Shown piece by piece: positions 8,235 through 17,242 of a DNA stretch of 64,000 bases. How positions within the stretch are numbered: the stretch's first letter is position 1; each line of letters begins with the position of its first letter. The notes beneath the pieces are model-generated. The model searched no databases, was not told the DNA's origin, and saw nothing but the letters and a program-made list of their open reading frames with translations. This DNA comes from Anaerolineaceae bacterium (GTDB lineage: Bacteria > Chloroflexota > Anaerolineae > Aggregatilineales > Phototrophicaceae): contig REDR01000123.1 of NCBI GenBank assembly GCA_007693385.1, positions 62,001 through 126,000 of the forward strand, written 5' to 3'. The position numbers and the translations under genes are program-made.

Positions 8235-9074
8235 ATGACAGATTCACATGCAGACTATAGCTCGGCTGTCGCCACGATCCGCCAGAAGACCGACTCCCGC
8301 CCCAAAATCGGGCTGGTTCTCGGTTCAGGGCTGGGCGGGTTGGCCGACCACATCACTGATCGCGTTGTGATTCCGTATGAAGAAATCCCTGGCTGGCCGC
8401 GCTCGACGGTACACGGTCATCAAGGGCAACTGGTCATCGGTCAGTTAGAAGGTCAGCCGGTCATTGCCCAGCAAGGCCGCGCCCATTTCTACGAAGGCTA
8501 CACGATACAACAGGTGACGTTTCCCATCCGTGTGATGCACCAGCTCGGCGTGGACACACTGTTTTTGACCAACGCGGCGGGCGGACTTAACGAGAACTTC
8601 ACGGCGGGCGATGTGATGCTGTTGAACGATCATATCAATATGCCCGGCCTGACCGGATTGAATCCGTTGATTGGCCGCAACGATGACGACATCGGGCCGC
8701 GTTTTCTGGGCATGTCGCAGACGTATGACCGCGACCTGCGCGAGTTGGCGCGGGACGTGGCGCTGAGTAGCGGCATCACACTACATGAGGGCGTTTATAT
8801 TTGCTTATCCGGGCCGACGTTCGAGACGCCCGCCGAGAACCGCCTGCTCCGTTTGCTGGGGGGCGATGCTGTCGGGATGTCTACCGCGCCGGAGGTGATC
8901 GTCGCCCGTCACGCCGGAATGCGCGTGATGGCTTGTTCTGGCATCACCAACAAGAGTATATTTGAGATTGATAGCGACTTTGACACGAACCATGAGGAGG
9001 TATTGGAAGCGGGGCACGTGATCGTGCCGCGTTTGATGACCATTTTGAAAGGGGTGTTGAGGAGGCTGAATTGA
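8235..9074 (+). CDS. Purine nucleoside phosphorylase
   Basis: 279 residues, the usual length of trimeric PNP-I/MTAP-type enzymes. Visible motifs are GLVLGSGLGGLAD (phosphate loop), HGHQGQLVIG, the central FLTNAAGGLN segment, HINMPGLTGLNPLIG, and GPTFETPAENRLL with AVGMSTAPEVIVARHAGM, the base- and ribose-binding region. It splits purine (deoxy)nucleosides with phosphate to give base and (deoxy)ribose-1-phosphate, feeding purine salvage in the cytoplasm. A GGACAG ribosome site lies just upstream, and a -10 TATAAT is at 8198. The stop overlaps the TTG start of the next gene. Confidence 0.9.
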   Translation: MTDSHADYSSAVATIRQKTDSRPKIGLVLGSGLGGLADHITDRVVIPYEEIPGWPRSTVHGHQGQLVIGQLEGQPVIAQQGRAHFYEGYTIQQVTFPIRVMHQLGVDTLFLTNAAGGLNENFTAGDVMLLNDHINMPGLTGLNPLIGRNDDDIGPRFLGMSQTYDRDLRELARDVALSSGITLHEGVYICLSGPTFETPAENRLLRLLGGDAVGMSTAPEVIVARHAGMRVMACSGITNKSIFEIDSDFDTNHEEVLEAGHVIVPRLMTILKGVLRRLN

Positions 9075-9889
9075 GTGCAATCGCGTTCTTGATTGAGCAA
9101 ACGGCAGTCGCGCTGTATATCTTCATCGGCGTCGGGGTAGTGTGGCACTTCCGGCGGTGGGTGCAGGCCGGATATGCGCTACGTTCCAGTTATTATGAAT
9201 TAGAGCGTGATTTCGCCCGTCAAAGGCGTTCGAGCGCGTTGTTCGTAGTCATCCTGTTGTTTGAGGCAGGGCTATTCGTCGTTGGCGTGCAGAATTTCGT
9301 CGCGCCGGTACTGCGCGAAGATCAAGAGGTTCAACGGGCGATGGCCGCCGTCGATCCTGACCAGCAAATTCTGGTCGGCGGTGATGGCATTTTCGCCACC
9401 AGTACGCCACCGGCCATCATCCAGCGCCCCGACATCGACGACAGCGATATTGAACTGGGCGTCGATACCGGTGGTGTCATCTTCATCACGCCGACGCCGA
9501 CATTTACGCCGGTGGGCACGATAGAGCCGAACGCGCCCGCGCCGGTGGGGTGTTCTTCACCGAATGCGATGTTGCAAATTCCGGCGAATGGGATGCGCGT
9601 CTTTCAGGTTACGCCGATACGCGGCACGGCATTTGTCGATAACTTCAGCGAGTTGAAACTGGAAATCTCCGGGCCTTCGACTCTCGGCCAGTTTGCGACG
9701 CTGGCGACAGACCCGATGCAGGCGCGGGAGTTAACCACACTGTATCAATTCGACCCGAACCCGTATGAGCCGGGCACGTATCAATTCCGGCTGGTGGTGT
9801 TTGACACGTCGAATACGGTGATGGCTTCCTGTCAGATCACAATTTACATCAGCGACCCGATTCCGACGGCGACACCGCTCGCGCCGTGA
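9071..9889 (+). CDS. Membrane-anchored exported protein of unknown function
   Basis: 272 residues from a TTG that overlaps the upstream stop (TTGA); AGGAGG lies 5 bp before it, which supports this start. Two hydrophobic segments (about 4-24 and 56-78) flank a charged cytoplasmic loop. They are followed by a long exported part with a Thr/Pro linker (FITPTPTFTPVGTIEP), a Cys-bounded beta-rich domain (CSSPNAM to MASCQITIYI) and a Thr/Pro tail. The architecture suggests a surface domain held off the membrane by a flexible linker, a style common in Chloroflexota. I recognise no enzymatic motif. Confidence 0.7.
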   Translation: MSAIAFLIEQTAVALYIFIGVGVVWHFRRWVQAGYALRSSYYELERDFARQRRSSALFVVILLFEAGLFVVGVQNFVAPVLREDQEVQRAMAAVDPDQQILVGGDGIFATSTPPAIIQRPDIDDSDIELGVDTGGVIFITPTPTFTPVGTIEPNAPAPVGCSSPNAMLQIPANGMRVFQVTPIRGTAFVDNFSELKLEISGPSTLGQFATLATDPMQARELTTLYQFDPNPYEPGTYQFRLVVFDTSNTVMASCQITIYISDPIPTATPLAP

Positions 9890-9988
9890 CGTTCTTACGC
9901 GGTTCTTACGCGGATTTGCGACTTGATTTATACAGGCGGCGTATACTCTGCATCATGACAAGATGGCATAGCAATGAGGAGTTGAGCG

Positions 9989-10675
9989 ATGTGGTTTGAC
10001 ATGAACTATCTACTGCTGGTGATGATCCCCAGCTTGCTTCTTTCCGGCGCGGCGCAGATGTATGTCACGTCGTCGTTCAGTCGCTGGAGCGAGACGCGCA
10101 ACAGTTCCAACATGACCGGCGCGGAGGTCGGCAGGCGGTTGGCACAGTTGCCAGAGTTAGGCGGTGTGCGTTTTGAAGGGACGCCGGGCAAGCTGAGCGA
10201 TCATTATGATCCGTCGTCGCATGTTGTCCGTATGTCGCCGGACGTGGCGACGCGGCCATCGGTGGCGGCGATGGCGATTGTGGCGCACGAGATGGGACAC
10301 GCCCAACAATATGTGGAAAAATCGCCATTTATCGCCCTGCGGAGCTTTTTACTACCGGCCATGCGCTTTAGCCCGATGGTCAGCTACGGCTTGATTATGC
10401 TGGGCTTCTTCCTGCAAATGTCAGGGTTGATGTGGCTGGGGATTGCCTTCTTCGGCGTGGTTGTGCTGTTCATGTTGTTGACGTTGCCGGTGGAGATAGA
10501 CGCCAGCCGACGCGGGATGAAATTACTGAAAGAAAGCGGCCTGTTACGTGGCGGATCGGACGCCGCCGGTTCGCGGCAGATGTTGACCGCCGCCGCGCTG
10601 ACATACGTCGCCGCCTTCGTCACGGCTTTGTTGACATTGCTATATTACATCAGTCTGGTGTCGCGTTCGCGCTAA
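9989..10675 (+). CDS. YugP-type membrane zinc metallopeptidase
   Basis: 228 residues. The zinc motif HEMGH (His100, Glu101, His104) with a downstream Glu169 in LPVEIDASRRG gives the full metal-site pattern of the neutral zinc metallopeptidase family related to YugP. Hydrophobic helices lie at about 6-24, 130-165 and 200-222, placing the active site at the membrane. AFVTALLTLLYYI near the end is typical. The start is supported by GAGGAG seven bases upstream. Substrates of this family are poorly known; protein quality control at the membrane is the usual guess. Confidence 0.85.
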   Translation: MWFDMNYLLLVMIPSLLLSGAAQMYVTSSFSRWSETRNSSNMTGAEVGRRLAQLPELGGVRFEGTPGKLSDHYDPSSHVVRMSPDVATRPSVAAMAIVAHEMGHAQQYVEKSPFIALRSFLLPAMRFSPMVSYGLIMLGFFLQMSGLMWLGIAFFGVVVLFMLLTLPVEIDASRRGMKLLKESGLLRGGSDAAGSRQMLTAAALTYVAAFVTALLTLLYYISLVSRSR

Positions 10676-10692
10676 GCGCCAGACACACAAAA

Positions 10693-10718
10693 CGGGACGC
10701 GCCGCTTGACGTGTCCCG
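10693..10718. terminator. Bidirectional intrinsic terminator
   Basis: A 9-bp stem (CGGGACGCG with CGTGTCCCG, one G-T pair) with an 8-nt loop lies between the convergent metalloprotease and response-regulator genes. The minus side is followed by TTTTGTG and the plus side by CGTTTG, so it is strongest for the minus-strand gene. Confidence 0.75.
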
Positions 10719-10743
10719 CGTTTGTACCATGAGCGGATTCTGG

Positions 10744-11112
10744 TTATTTGTCGCCCAAAAAAATCTTTAGCGTTTCCAGCAATTCTTTTTTGCTGATCGG
10801 CTTCGCCAGATAACCATCACATCCGGCGGCCATGTAGCGCTCTTTGTCGCCAAACATAGCGTTAGCGGTCAGCGCAATGATGGGAATATGCCGCATCGCT
10901 TCGCTTGATTTCAGGCGGGTTGTTGCCTCTACGCCGTCAATATCCGGCAGGTTAATGTCCATCAGGATTAACGCGGGCAATTCTCGCGCCGCCGCATCCA
11001 GCCCGCTATACCCATCAACCGCTTCGACCATGTCGTATCCGCCAATCGCCAGCATCTTTTTGACGAGGCGCATATTCTGCGGATTATCCTCAATATACAA
11101 TATCTTGGTCAT
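10744..11112 (-). CDS. Single-domain response regulator (CheY-like)
   Basis: The ORF track starts at 11169, but the fold begins at ATG 11112 (MTKILYIEDNPQNMRLV), preceded by GGACTGGA; I prefer this start, giving 122 residues. The acidic pocket ED, the phosphorylated Asp in LILMDINLPDIDG, the Thr in IIALTANAM and the Lys in GYLAKPISKKEL are all present. There is no output domain, so it would act by protein contact or within a phosphorelay, like many hybrid-kinase partner receivers. The cognate kinase is not evident; histidine kinases lie at both 1-1896 and 35704. Confidence 0.88.
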   Translation of the reverse strand: MTKILYIEDNPQNMRLVKKMLAIGGYDMVEAVDGYSGLDAAARELPALILMDINLPDIDGVEATTRLKSSEAMRHIPIIALTANAMFGDKERYMAAGCDGYLAKPISKKELLETLKIFLGDK

Positions 11113-11264
11113 GATTCCAGTCCGTCCCCGTTTCCTGTAAGCCCGTATAAGTAACATGCACCACAACAATCTCAGGCTTCGTAGCGCAGATACTCAACCC
11201 TCTAATGTCAGTTTAACATAACAACTGAGTTTGTACCGTAAATGTATTGTCTGAATTTGACCGG

Positions 11265-12431
11265 CTAGCTGTCGAGATCGTCGTCGCCGCGCCATGTCAG
11301 GAATCGCCATAGACGACGGAAACGCACACGCCACTTGACCAGCCAGTAGCCGATGCGCCGCCGATTTTCCGCCATGCGGCTGACCTGCACTTCGCCGGGT
11401 TGTGGCAAGCTCCAACGGATGGCCATTGAAGCCCACGTCAGGCCGCCACCGAAGCCGACCAGCACGATATAATCACCGGCGTTGATGCGCTTTTCATGTA
11501 CCGCATCGCATAGCGCAAGCGGGATTGACGCGGCGGAGGTGTTGCCGTAATTGCTGAGGTTACTCATGAAGCGTTCCGGTTCAACATCAAGGCTCCGCGC
11601 CGCCGCCTGAATGATGCGCTCGTTAGCTTGATGCGGGATGATGAGTTTGACATCATCAATGGTGATTCCCGCCAGACGACAGGCTTCGCGCACGCTATCA
11701 CCAATCACCCGCGTCGCAAAGCGAAAGACCTCGCTTCCGTGCATATACATCTTGTGCAGTTTAGGGTTGCCGATGCTTTCAGTGGAGCGTATTTCCGTGC
11801 TGTTTAGCGTGGGGATTGCCAATAGATCAGCGCCGCCGCCATCGGAGCGTAGCACACTGGATAGCACGCCGCCTTCTTCTCTGGCGGCCTGCAAGACTAC
11901 CGCGCCCGCACCATCTCCGAATAGGATACACGTCCCGCGATCTTGCCAATCCAGCACGCGGCTCATCGTCTCTGTGCCGATGACGATGGCGATTTCGATA
12001 CTGCCGGAGCGAATCGCTTGCGCCGCCATATCTACCGCATAGACGAATCCGGAACAGGCCGCGCTGAGGTCGAACGCACCGGCGCTCTTAGCGCCTAGCC
12101 AGTGCTGTATCAGGCTGGCGGTGCTGGGGAATATGTTTTCCGGCGTGCTGGTGGCGACGATTACCAGATCAACGTCGCCGGGCAGGATGTTGGTCAGCGC
12201 TAGCGCGTTTTTGGCGGCCTGTAAACCGAGCCATGCCGTTGTCTCTTGTTCGTCGGCAATGCGTCGTTCGTTGATGCCTGTCCGCGCTTTAATCCATTCG
12301 TCGCTGGTGTCGATGATGGCGGCGATGGCCTCATTGGTCAACGCTTTTTTGGGTAACTGCATTCCCCAGCCGACGATGTGAGCGTAGATGCTGGATTGTT
12401 GTCTGATCTCGTTGCCTTTACGTCGTGCCAT
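11265..12431 (-). CDS. fabH: 3-oxoacyl-ACP synthase III (FabH) with basic C-terminal tail
   Basis: 388 residues. The thiolase-fold condensing enzyme that starts fatty acid synthesis from acyl-CoA and malonyl-ACP. The catalytic triad is visible: Cys126 in LSAACSGFVYA, His in LIIPHQANERI and Asn in LSNYGNTSAASIPLAL. WIKARTGINERRIAD is the usual CoA-binding start. The family normally ends near MAIRWS (about 345). This protein continues some 40 residues with a basic, Trp/Arg-rich segment (RIGYWLVKWRVRFRRLWRF) ending DDDLDS, which could bind membrane or ACP. It overlaps the 3' end of fabF by 14 bp, and GGGAAG serves as RBS. Confidence 0.9.
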   Translation of the reverse strand: MARRKGNEIRQQSSIYAHIVGWGMQLPKKALTNEAIAAIIDTSDEWIKARTGINERRIADEQETTAWLGLQAAKNALALTNILPGDVDLVIVATSTPENIFPSTASLIQHWLGAKSAGAFDLSAACSGFVYAVDMAAQAIRSGSIEIAIVIGTETMSRVLDWQDRGTCILFGDGAGAVVLQAAREEGGVLSSVLRSDGGGADLLAIPTLNSTEIRSTESIGNPKLHKMYMHGSEVFRFATRVIGDSVREACRLAGITIDDVKLIIPHQANERIIQAAARSLDVEPERFMSNLSNYGNTSAASIPLALCDAVHEKRINAGDYIVLVGFGGGLTWASMAIRWSLPQPGEVQVSRMAENRRRIGYWLVKWRVRFRRLWRFLTWRGDDDLDS

Positions 12432-13674
12432 CAGAATACTTCCCGAAGATCAAGACGGCGTTGTGCCCGCCAAATCCGAACGAGTTACTCATGGCGATGT
12501 CGATTTTCCGTGCAATGCCGACGTGCGGCGTGTAGTTCAAATCGCATTCTGGATCGGGGTTGTCGAGATTCACGGTAGGCGGGATGAACCCGTCGTTGAT
12601 CGCCATAATGGTGAAGATCGCTTCGACTGAACCCGCCGCGCCCATCAGATGACCGGTGACTGACTTCGTGGAACTGATGGGGATGTCGTAGGCGGTGTCA
12701 CCTAACGCATCCTTAAGCGCCAGCGTCTCGCTCCGGTCATTGAGCGGCGTGCCGGTGCCGTGCGCGTTGATGTAATCAATCTGTTGTGCGGATAGGTTTG
12801 CATCGGCCAGCGATAGACGCACGGCTTCCGCCGCGCCTTCTCCGGTCTCCAGTGGGGCGGTGATGTGATAGGCGTCTGATGTGTGGCCGTAGCCGAGAAT
12901 CTCCGCGTAGATTTTCGCGCCGCGTGCCTGCGCGTGTGATAGTTCTTCGAGTACCAGCACCGCCGCGCCTTCGGCCACCACAAAGCCGTCACGATCAAGA
13001 TCGAATGGCCGCGATGCTCTTTCGGGTTCGGCGTTGCGGCGCGAGATAGCGGTCATGTTGTTGAAGCTGGCAATGGTGATCGGCTCGAGCGCGGCTTCCG
13101 AACTACCGGCCAGCACCACATTAGCGCGGCCATGTCGTATATGTTCGGTGGCTTCGCCGATGCAGTTATTACCGGTGGCGCAGGCGGTGGAGATCGCGTA
13201 ATTGGGGCCGCGCAGTTTATAATGCATGGATACCCGTGCGGAGGCGGCATCAGGGAGCATCATTGGCACCAGAAGCGGGCTGACAGCGCGTGAACCGCGT
13301 GTATAAAATGTGCTGGTGCTAGCGAAGATCGACGCGATCCCGCCGATACCGGTGCCGATGATCGCGCCGCATTGATATTCCATCTCCGGTGTAATGGTCA
13401 GCGCGGCGTCCGTAACCGCCGACATCGCGGCGACTAGCGCCATCTGCGTGAAGCGATCCGTGCGGCGTGCTTCGCGGCGTCCAAGCGCTTTTTCGGGGTC
13501 GAAGTTCTTCACCTCTCCGCCGAAGTGATTCTCTAAATTGGACGTATCAAAACGGCGAATCGGGCCGATTCCGGTTATCCCCTGCGCGGCATTATGCCAC
13601 GCTTCGGCTACTGTGTTACCCGTCGGACACAAAATGCCCATCCCCGTCACAACAACGCGCCGCCGCTTCTCCAC
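12418..13674 (-). CDS. fabF: 3-oxoacyl-ACP synthase II (FabF)
   Basis: 418 residues from a GTG at 13674, with AGGAG six bases upstream. It catalyses the elongating condensation of fatty acid synthesis. Catalytic residues are Cys165 in STACATGNNC, His in NAHGTGTPLND and His in KSVTGHLMGAAGSVEA, with the C-terminal NSFGFGGHNAVLIFG. Length and motifs are standard. It forms an operon with fabH, which starts inside its 3' end; no acpP, fabD or fabG is in the window, so the rest of the pathway is elsewhere. Confidence 0.94.
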   Translation of the reverse strand: MEKRRRVVVTGMGILCPTGNTVAEAWHNAAQGITGIGPIRRFDTSNLENHFGGEVKNFDPEKALGRREARRTDRFTQMALVAAMSAVTDAALTITPEMEYQCGAIIGTGIGGIASIFASTSTFYTRGSRAVSPLLVPMMLPDAASARVSMHYKLRGPNYAISTACATGNNCIGEATEHIRHGRANVVLAGSSEAALEPITIASFNNMTAISRRNAEPERASRPFDLDRDGFVVAEGAAVLVLEELSHAQARGAKIYAEILGYGHTSDAYHITAPLETGEGAAEAVRLSLADANLSAQQIDYINAHGTGTPLNDRSETLALKDALGDTAYDIPISSTKSVTGHLMGAAGSVEAIFTIMAINDGFIPPTVNLDNPDPECDLNYTPHVGIARKIDIAMSNSFGFGGHNAVLIFGKYSDGTT

Positions 13675-13703
13675 GTTCTACTCCTTTGCCGTTCCAGTCT
13701 GTT

Positions 13704-13731
13704 ATTATAGCGGTTCAAAAGCCATAATCCA
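13704..13731 (-). promoter_or_regulatory. Probable fabF-fabH promoter
   Basis: On the minus strand TGGATT is followed after 16 bp by a perfect TATAAT (13709-13704), about 30 bp before the fabF GTG. The -10 box is good and the -35 moderate. Confidence 0.4.
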
Positions 13732-13770
13732 CTGCTATCATAACCTGAGGTCACCAAAAAGGAAAACGCG

Positions 13771-14730
13771 ATGATATTGGTAACCGGTGCTACCGGTTTA
13801 ATCGGGCGACATCTCATCAACCGGCTGATGGCTGACGGCCATCCGTTGCGCGTGTTACTGGATGAATCCAAGCGAAAACGGATATTCTGGGATGAAGATG
13901 ATCCCGCCGCGCCGCAGGTCATTGCGGGCACATTGATGGACGAGGAAGCGCTGTATCGGGCGGTTAGCGGCGTTTACCTGATTATTCATCTGGAAAATGC
14001 GATGTGGTGGGGGCGTCAGCGCGATTTAGAGCGTGTGGAGATTGTCGGCACGCGCAACTTGATCGCGGCGGCGCGTTCGGCGCGGGTGGGGCGCATCCTC
14101 ACGCTGAGTCATCTGGGGGCGTCGCCGTCGTCGGCTTTCACGCTGTTGCGGCTCAAAGGTCAGCTTGAGGCGTTGATCCGCGATAGCGGTCTGGCATATA
14201 CGATCATCCGTCCCGGCGTGGTTTTTGCGGCGGACGACGTGTTCATCAACCATATAGCGATGTCGCTCAGCGTTAATCCGTTTTTCTGTCTGTTACCCGG
14301 CATCGGTGAGGTGGTGTTGCATCCGGTTTATATTGATGATTTGATCGAGGCGATTTGTCGTTGTCTGGACGACATCCGGACGGTAGATGAGACGATTGAA
14401 ATAGGCGGACTGGAATATATCACGCTGGCCGATTTATTGCAGACGGTGATGCGGCTGACCGGAATGCCGCGCTTTGTCATATCGGTGCCGCCTTATCTGT
14501 TGCGCCTGTTCGTCCGTATTCAGAATTTGATCTTCCGGCGCACCCTCATCACACAGCAATGGCTGGATTATGTGGCGGCCAGCCGTACCGCGCCACTGAA
14601 TAGTATGTATCATATTTTCGGCATACATCCGCGCCGCTTTGAGGACACATTGCTGACCTATTTGCCACAGAAGCGGCTTTTCTGGTCGGCTTTACGCCAT
14701 GCGGTGCGCCGTAGACCGCGCAGTATTTAA
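13771..14730 (+). CDS. NAD(P)-dependent epimerase/dehydrogenase-like SDR protein
   Basis: 319 residues. The N-terminal nucleotide-binding motif VTGATGLIGRHLINRLM is complete. IHLENAMWWGRQRDLERVEIVGTRNLIAAA and LTLSHLGASPSSAFTLLRLKGQLEALIRDSGLAYTIIRPGVVF follow the atypical SDR (NmrA/NDUFA9-like) pattern, in which the YxxxK dyad is replaced. Such proteins act as quinone- or metabolite-modifying reductases or as cofactor-binding scaffolds; the substrate cannot be told. An AAAAAGGA ribosome site precedes the ATG. It lies divergent from fabF and 32 bp upstream of proC. Confidence 0.75.
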   Translation: MILVTGATGLIGRHLINRLMADGHPLRVLLDESKRKRIFWDEDDPAAPQVIAGTLMDEEALYRAVSGVYLIIHLENAMWWGRQRDLERVEIVGTRNLIAAARSARVGRILTLSHLGASPSSAFTLLRLKGQLEALIRDSGLAYTIIRPGVVFAADDVFINHIAMSLSVNPFFCLLPGIGEVVLHPVYIDDLIEAICRCLDDIRTVDETIEIGGLEYITLADLLQTVMRLTGMPRFVISVPPYLLRLFVRIQNLIFRRTLITQQWLDYVAASRTAPLNSMYHIFGIHPRRFEDTLLTYLPQKRLFWSALRHAVRRRPRSI

Positions 14731-14762
14731 GTTTTGATCGTCTGGATAGGGGAGTCTGTATT

Positions 14763-15590
14763 ATGACACTGCAAGATCAAACCATCGCATTTATCGGCAC
14801 CGGCGTGATGGGGGAGGCGATGCTCAAGGGCTTGCTCAATCGCCAGCGCATCACGCCGGATCGCATCATCGCTACTGATCCATACCTGCAACGTGGCGAA
14901 GAGTTGATGTCGCGTTACGGCATCCGTTTCACGGTGCATAATGATGAGGCGGCACAGCAAGCCGATATTGTGGTTTTGTCCGTCAAGCCGCAGGTCATGT
15001 CCAGAGTTTATCCGGACATTGGCGGCCTGCTGAAGCCGTCAGCGATGGTTTTGAGTATCGCGGCGGGGGTCAAATTGAGCGCCATACAAAAGGGTTGCCA
15101 GATTCAAAATGTGGTGCGGGCGATGCCCAACACGCCCGGCCAGATCGGGGAGGGCATGACGGTCTGGGCGGCTACGGAGCAGGTGAACGAACAACAACGT
15201 TATCGCGCGGAGATGGTGCTGGGGGCGCTGGGCGAGACGCTGTACGTCAATGACGAGAAATTTTTGGACATGGCGACGGCGCTCAATGGTAGCGGGCCGT
15301 CTTATGTGTTCCTGTTGATGGAGGCGATGATTGACGCCGGCGTACATATGGGATTTTCGCGGCAGGATTCGCAGAAGTTGGTGCATCAGACGATGCTCGG
15401 CTCAGTGCGCTACGCGATACAGTCTGGCTCACATCCGGCGGAGCTACGCAATCAAGTGACCAGTCCGGGCGGCACGTCGGCGGCGGCGCTATATCAACTG
15501 GAAAAAGGGACGGTGCGAACCATCATCTCAAAGGCGATATGGGCGGCCTATAATCGCTCGGTAGAACTGGGCGCTAAGGACGAAGATTAG
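14763..15590 (+). CDS. proC: Pyrroline-5-carboxylate reductase
   Basis: 275 residues, standard for ProC. The Rossmann motif IAFIGTGVMGEAMLKGLL, the VLSVKPQVM segment, VRAMPNTPGQIGEGM and the C-terminal dimer/active-site region ALNGSGPSYVFLLMEAM and VTSPGGTSAAAL are all present. It reduces 1-pyrroline-5-carboxylate to proline with NAD(P)H. GGGGAG lies upstream of the ATG. It is the last gene before the ATP synthase promoter. Confidence 0.93.
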   Translation: MTLQDQTIAFIGTGVMGEAMLKGLLNRQRITPDRIIATDPYLQRGEELMSRYGIRFTVHNDEAAQQADIVVLSVKPQVMSRVYPDIGGLLKPSAMVLSIAAGVKLSAIQKGCQIQNVVRAMPNTPGQIGEGMTVWAATEQVNEQQRYRAEMVLGALGETLYVNDEKFLDMATALNGSGPSYVFLLMEAMIDAGVHMGFSRQDSQKLVHQTMLGSVRYAIQSGSHPAELRNQVTSPGGTSAAALYQLEKGTVRTIISKAIWAAYNRSVELGAKDED

Positions 15591-15617
15591 ACGAAAATTC
15601 AGGCGTTTGTGAAAACG

Positions 15618-15646
15618 TGGACATAAGATAGTCAATCGGTTACAAT
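15618..15646 (+). promoter_or_regulatory. ATP synthase operon promoter
   Basis: TGGACA (15618-15623), a 17-bp spacer and TACAAT (15641-15646) lie 80 bp before atpA. This is close to the housekeeping consensus and indicates that transcription of the operon starts at atpA rather than reading through from proC. A TTGTGAAA half-site sits just upstream at 15607-15614. Confidence 0.65.
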
Positions 15647-15726
15647 ACGGCGTGTAAAGTGGACGGAATAGGCTATTTGCCCGACTTCGCGGGCGGAAAC
15701 GTTTGTGCATTTTAGGAGACGATACT

Positions 15727-17232
15727 ATGGCGGAAGCCACCGATAGCTTTTATCAATCTATTTTAGATCAAATCAACGAATACGAGTCCAGCGTCGAAGC
15801 GGTTGAGGTCGGGTATGTAGAAGAAGTGGGTGATGGTATCGCTCGCGTTTCCGGCCTTGATAACGTCAGCTTTAGTGAGCTGGTACGCTTCTCTAACGGC
15901 GTGGTCGGCATGGCGTTCAACCTTGAGCGCGATAATGTCGGCGTCATCGTGATGGGCGAATTTGCCGACCTGAAAGAAGGCGATGAAGTACGCCCGCTTG
16001 GTCGTATCGCGTCCATTCCGGTTGGTACGGGGTTGGTCGGGCGTGTTGTGGACGCGCTGGGTAGCCCGCTTGACGGCAAAGGCCCGGTCAAGTTCGACGA
16101 ATATTATAACGTCGAGCGTATCGCCCCCGGCGTGATGGAGCGCGAGAGCGTCAACCGTCCGGTGCAGACCGGCATCATGGCAATTGACGCGATGATCCCG
16201 ATTGGTCGTGGTCAGCGTGAGCTAATTATTGGTGACCGCCAGACCGGAAAGACCGCCATCGCTATTGATGCCATCCTCAACCAAAAAGGACAGGATGTGT
16301 ACTGCATTTACGTTGCCATCGGCAAGCGTAAAGGCGAAATCGCCCGCATTCAGGCACTTCTGGAAGAATACGGCGCGATGGATTACACGACGATTGTCGT
16401 CGCTTCCGCGTCCGATCCGGCGGCGCTCAACTACATTGCGCCATATAGCGGTTGTGCCATCGGCGAGTGGTTCATGGAAAACGGTAAAGATGCGCTGGTT
16501 GTCTATGATGACCTGTCCAAGCACGCATGGGCTTATCGTCAGGTGTCCCTGTTGATGCGCCGCCCGCCCGGACGTGAGGCGTATCCCGGCGACGTGTTCT
16601 ATCTGCACAGCCGCCTGCTGGAACGTGCCGCCCAGCTCAGCGAGGCACGCGGCGGCGGTAGCCTCACCGCGCTACCCATCATCGAAACGCTTCTGGGTGA
16701 CGTGTCCGCGTTCGTGCCGACCAACGTGATCTCCATCACCGACGGCCAGATTTATCTGGAATCTGACCTGTTCTATTCCGGTCAGCGTCCGGCGTTGAAC
16801 GTCGGTATCAGCGTCAGTCGTGTGGGTGGTGCGGCGCAGACGAAGGCGATGAAAGCGGTGGCTGGCGGTATGCGTCTGGAATTGGCGCAGTTCCGTTCGT
16901 TGGCGGCTTTCGCGCAGTTCGGCTCTGATCTGGATAAATCCACACAGTCACAGCTTGATCGCGGTCTGCGCCTGACAGAATTGCTGAAGCAGAATCAATA
17001 CAGTCCGGTATCGTTGGCCGATCAGGTTGCGGTAATGTTCGCGGCCACTAACGATTATCTGGACGACGTAGAGGTTGACCGCGTGCAAGATTGGCAGAGT
17101 GGCTTCTATCGCTTCTTCGCCACGCAGTACGCCGAGTTGCGCGACAAACTGCAAAACGAAAAAGCGCTGACTGATGAAATTAAAGCAGGGCTTAAGAAGG
17201 CGATTGAAGACTTCAAAGCCAACTGGAGCTAA
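15727..17232 (+). CDS. atpA: F1 ATP synthase subunit alpha
   Basis: 501 residues from ATG 15727; the ORF track's TTG at 15703 has no RBS, while TAGGAG lies eight bases before this ATG. The P-loop GDRQTGKT is at about 169-176. [19 protein letters not shown] (beta-barrel), [20 protein letters not shown] and [21 protein letters not shown] with [24 protein letters not shown] are hallmark alpha sequences. It forms the non-catalytic nucleotide sites of the F1 hexamer at the inner face of the membrane. No delta, a, b or c subunit gene lies upstream, so the F1/Fo operon is divided. Confidence 0.96.
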   Translation: MAEATDSFYQSILDQINEYESSVEAVEVGYVEEVGDGIARVSGLDNVSFSELVRFSNGVVGMAFNLERDNVGVIVMGEFADLKEGDEVRPLGRIASIPVGTGLVGRVVDALGSPLDGKGPVKFDEYYNVERIAPGVMERESVNRPVQTGIMAIDAMIPIGRGQRELIIGDRQTGKTAIAIDAILNQKGQDVYCIYVAIGKRKGEIARIQALLEEYGAMDYTTIVVASASDPAALNYIAPYSGCAIGEWFMENGKDALVVYDDLSKHAWAYRQVSLLMRRPPGREAYPGDVFYLHSRLLERAAQLSEARGGGSLTALPIIETLLGDVSAFVPTNVISITDGQIYLESDLFYSGQRPALNVGISVSRVGGAAQTKAMKAVAGGMRLELAQFRSLAAFAQFGSDLDKSTQSQLDRGLRLTELLKQNQYSPVSLADQVAVMFAATNDYLDDVEVDRVQDWQSGFYRFFATQYAELRDKLQNEKALTDEIKAGLKKAIEDFKANWS

Positions 17233-17242
17233 GGAGTAGACG

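Noticed and set aside
9891-9912. Tandem 11-bp repeat GTTCTTACGCG after the 9071 gene
   Set aside because: Two copies only, in a short intergenic gap; too little to call a repeat element or operator.
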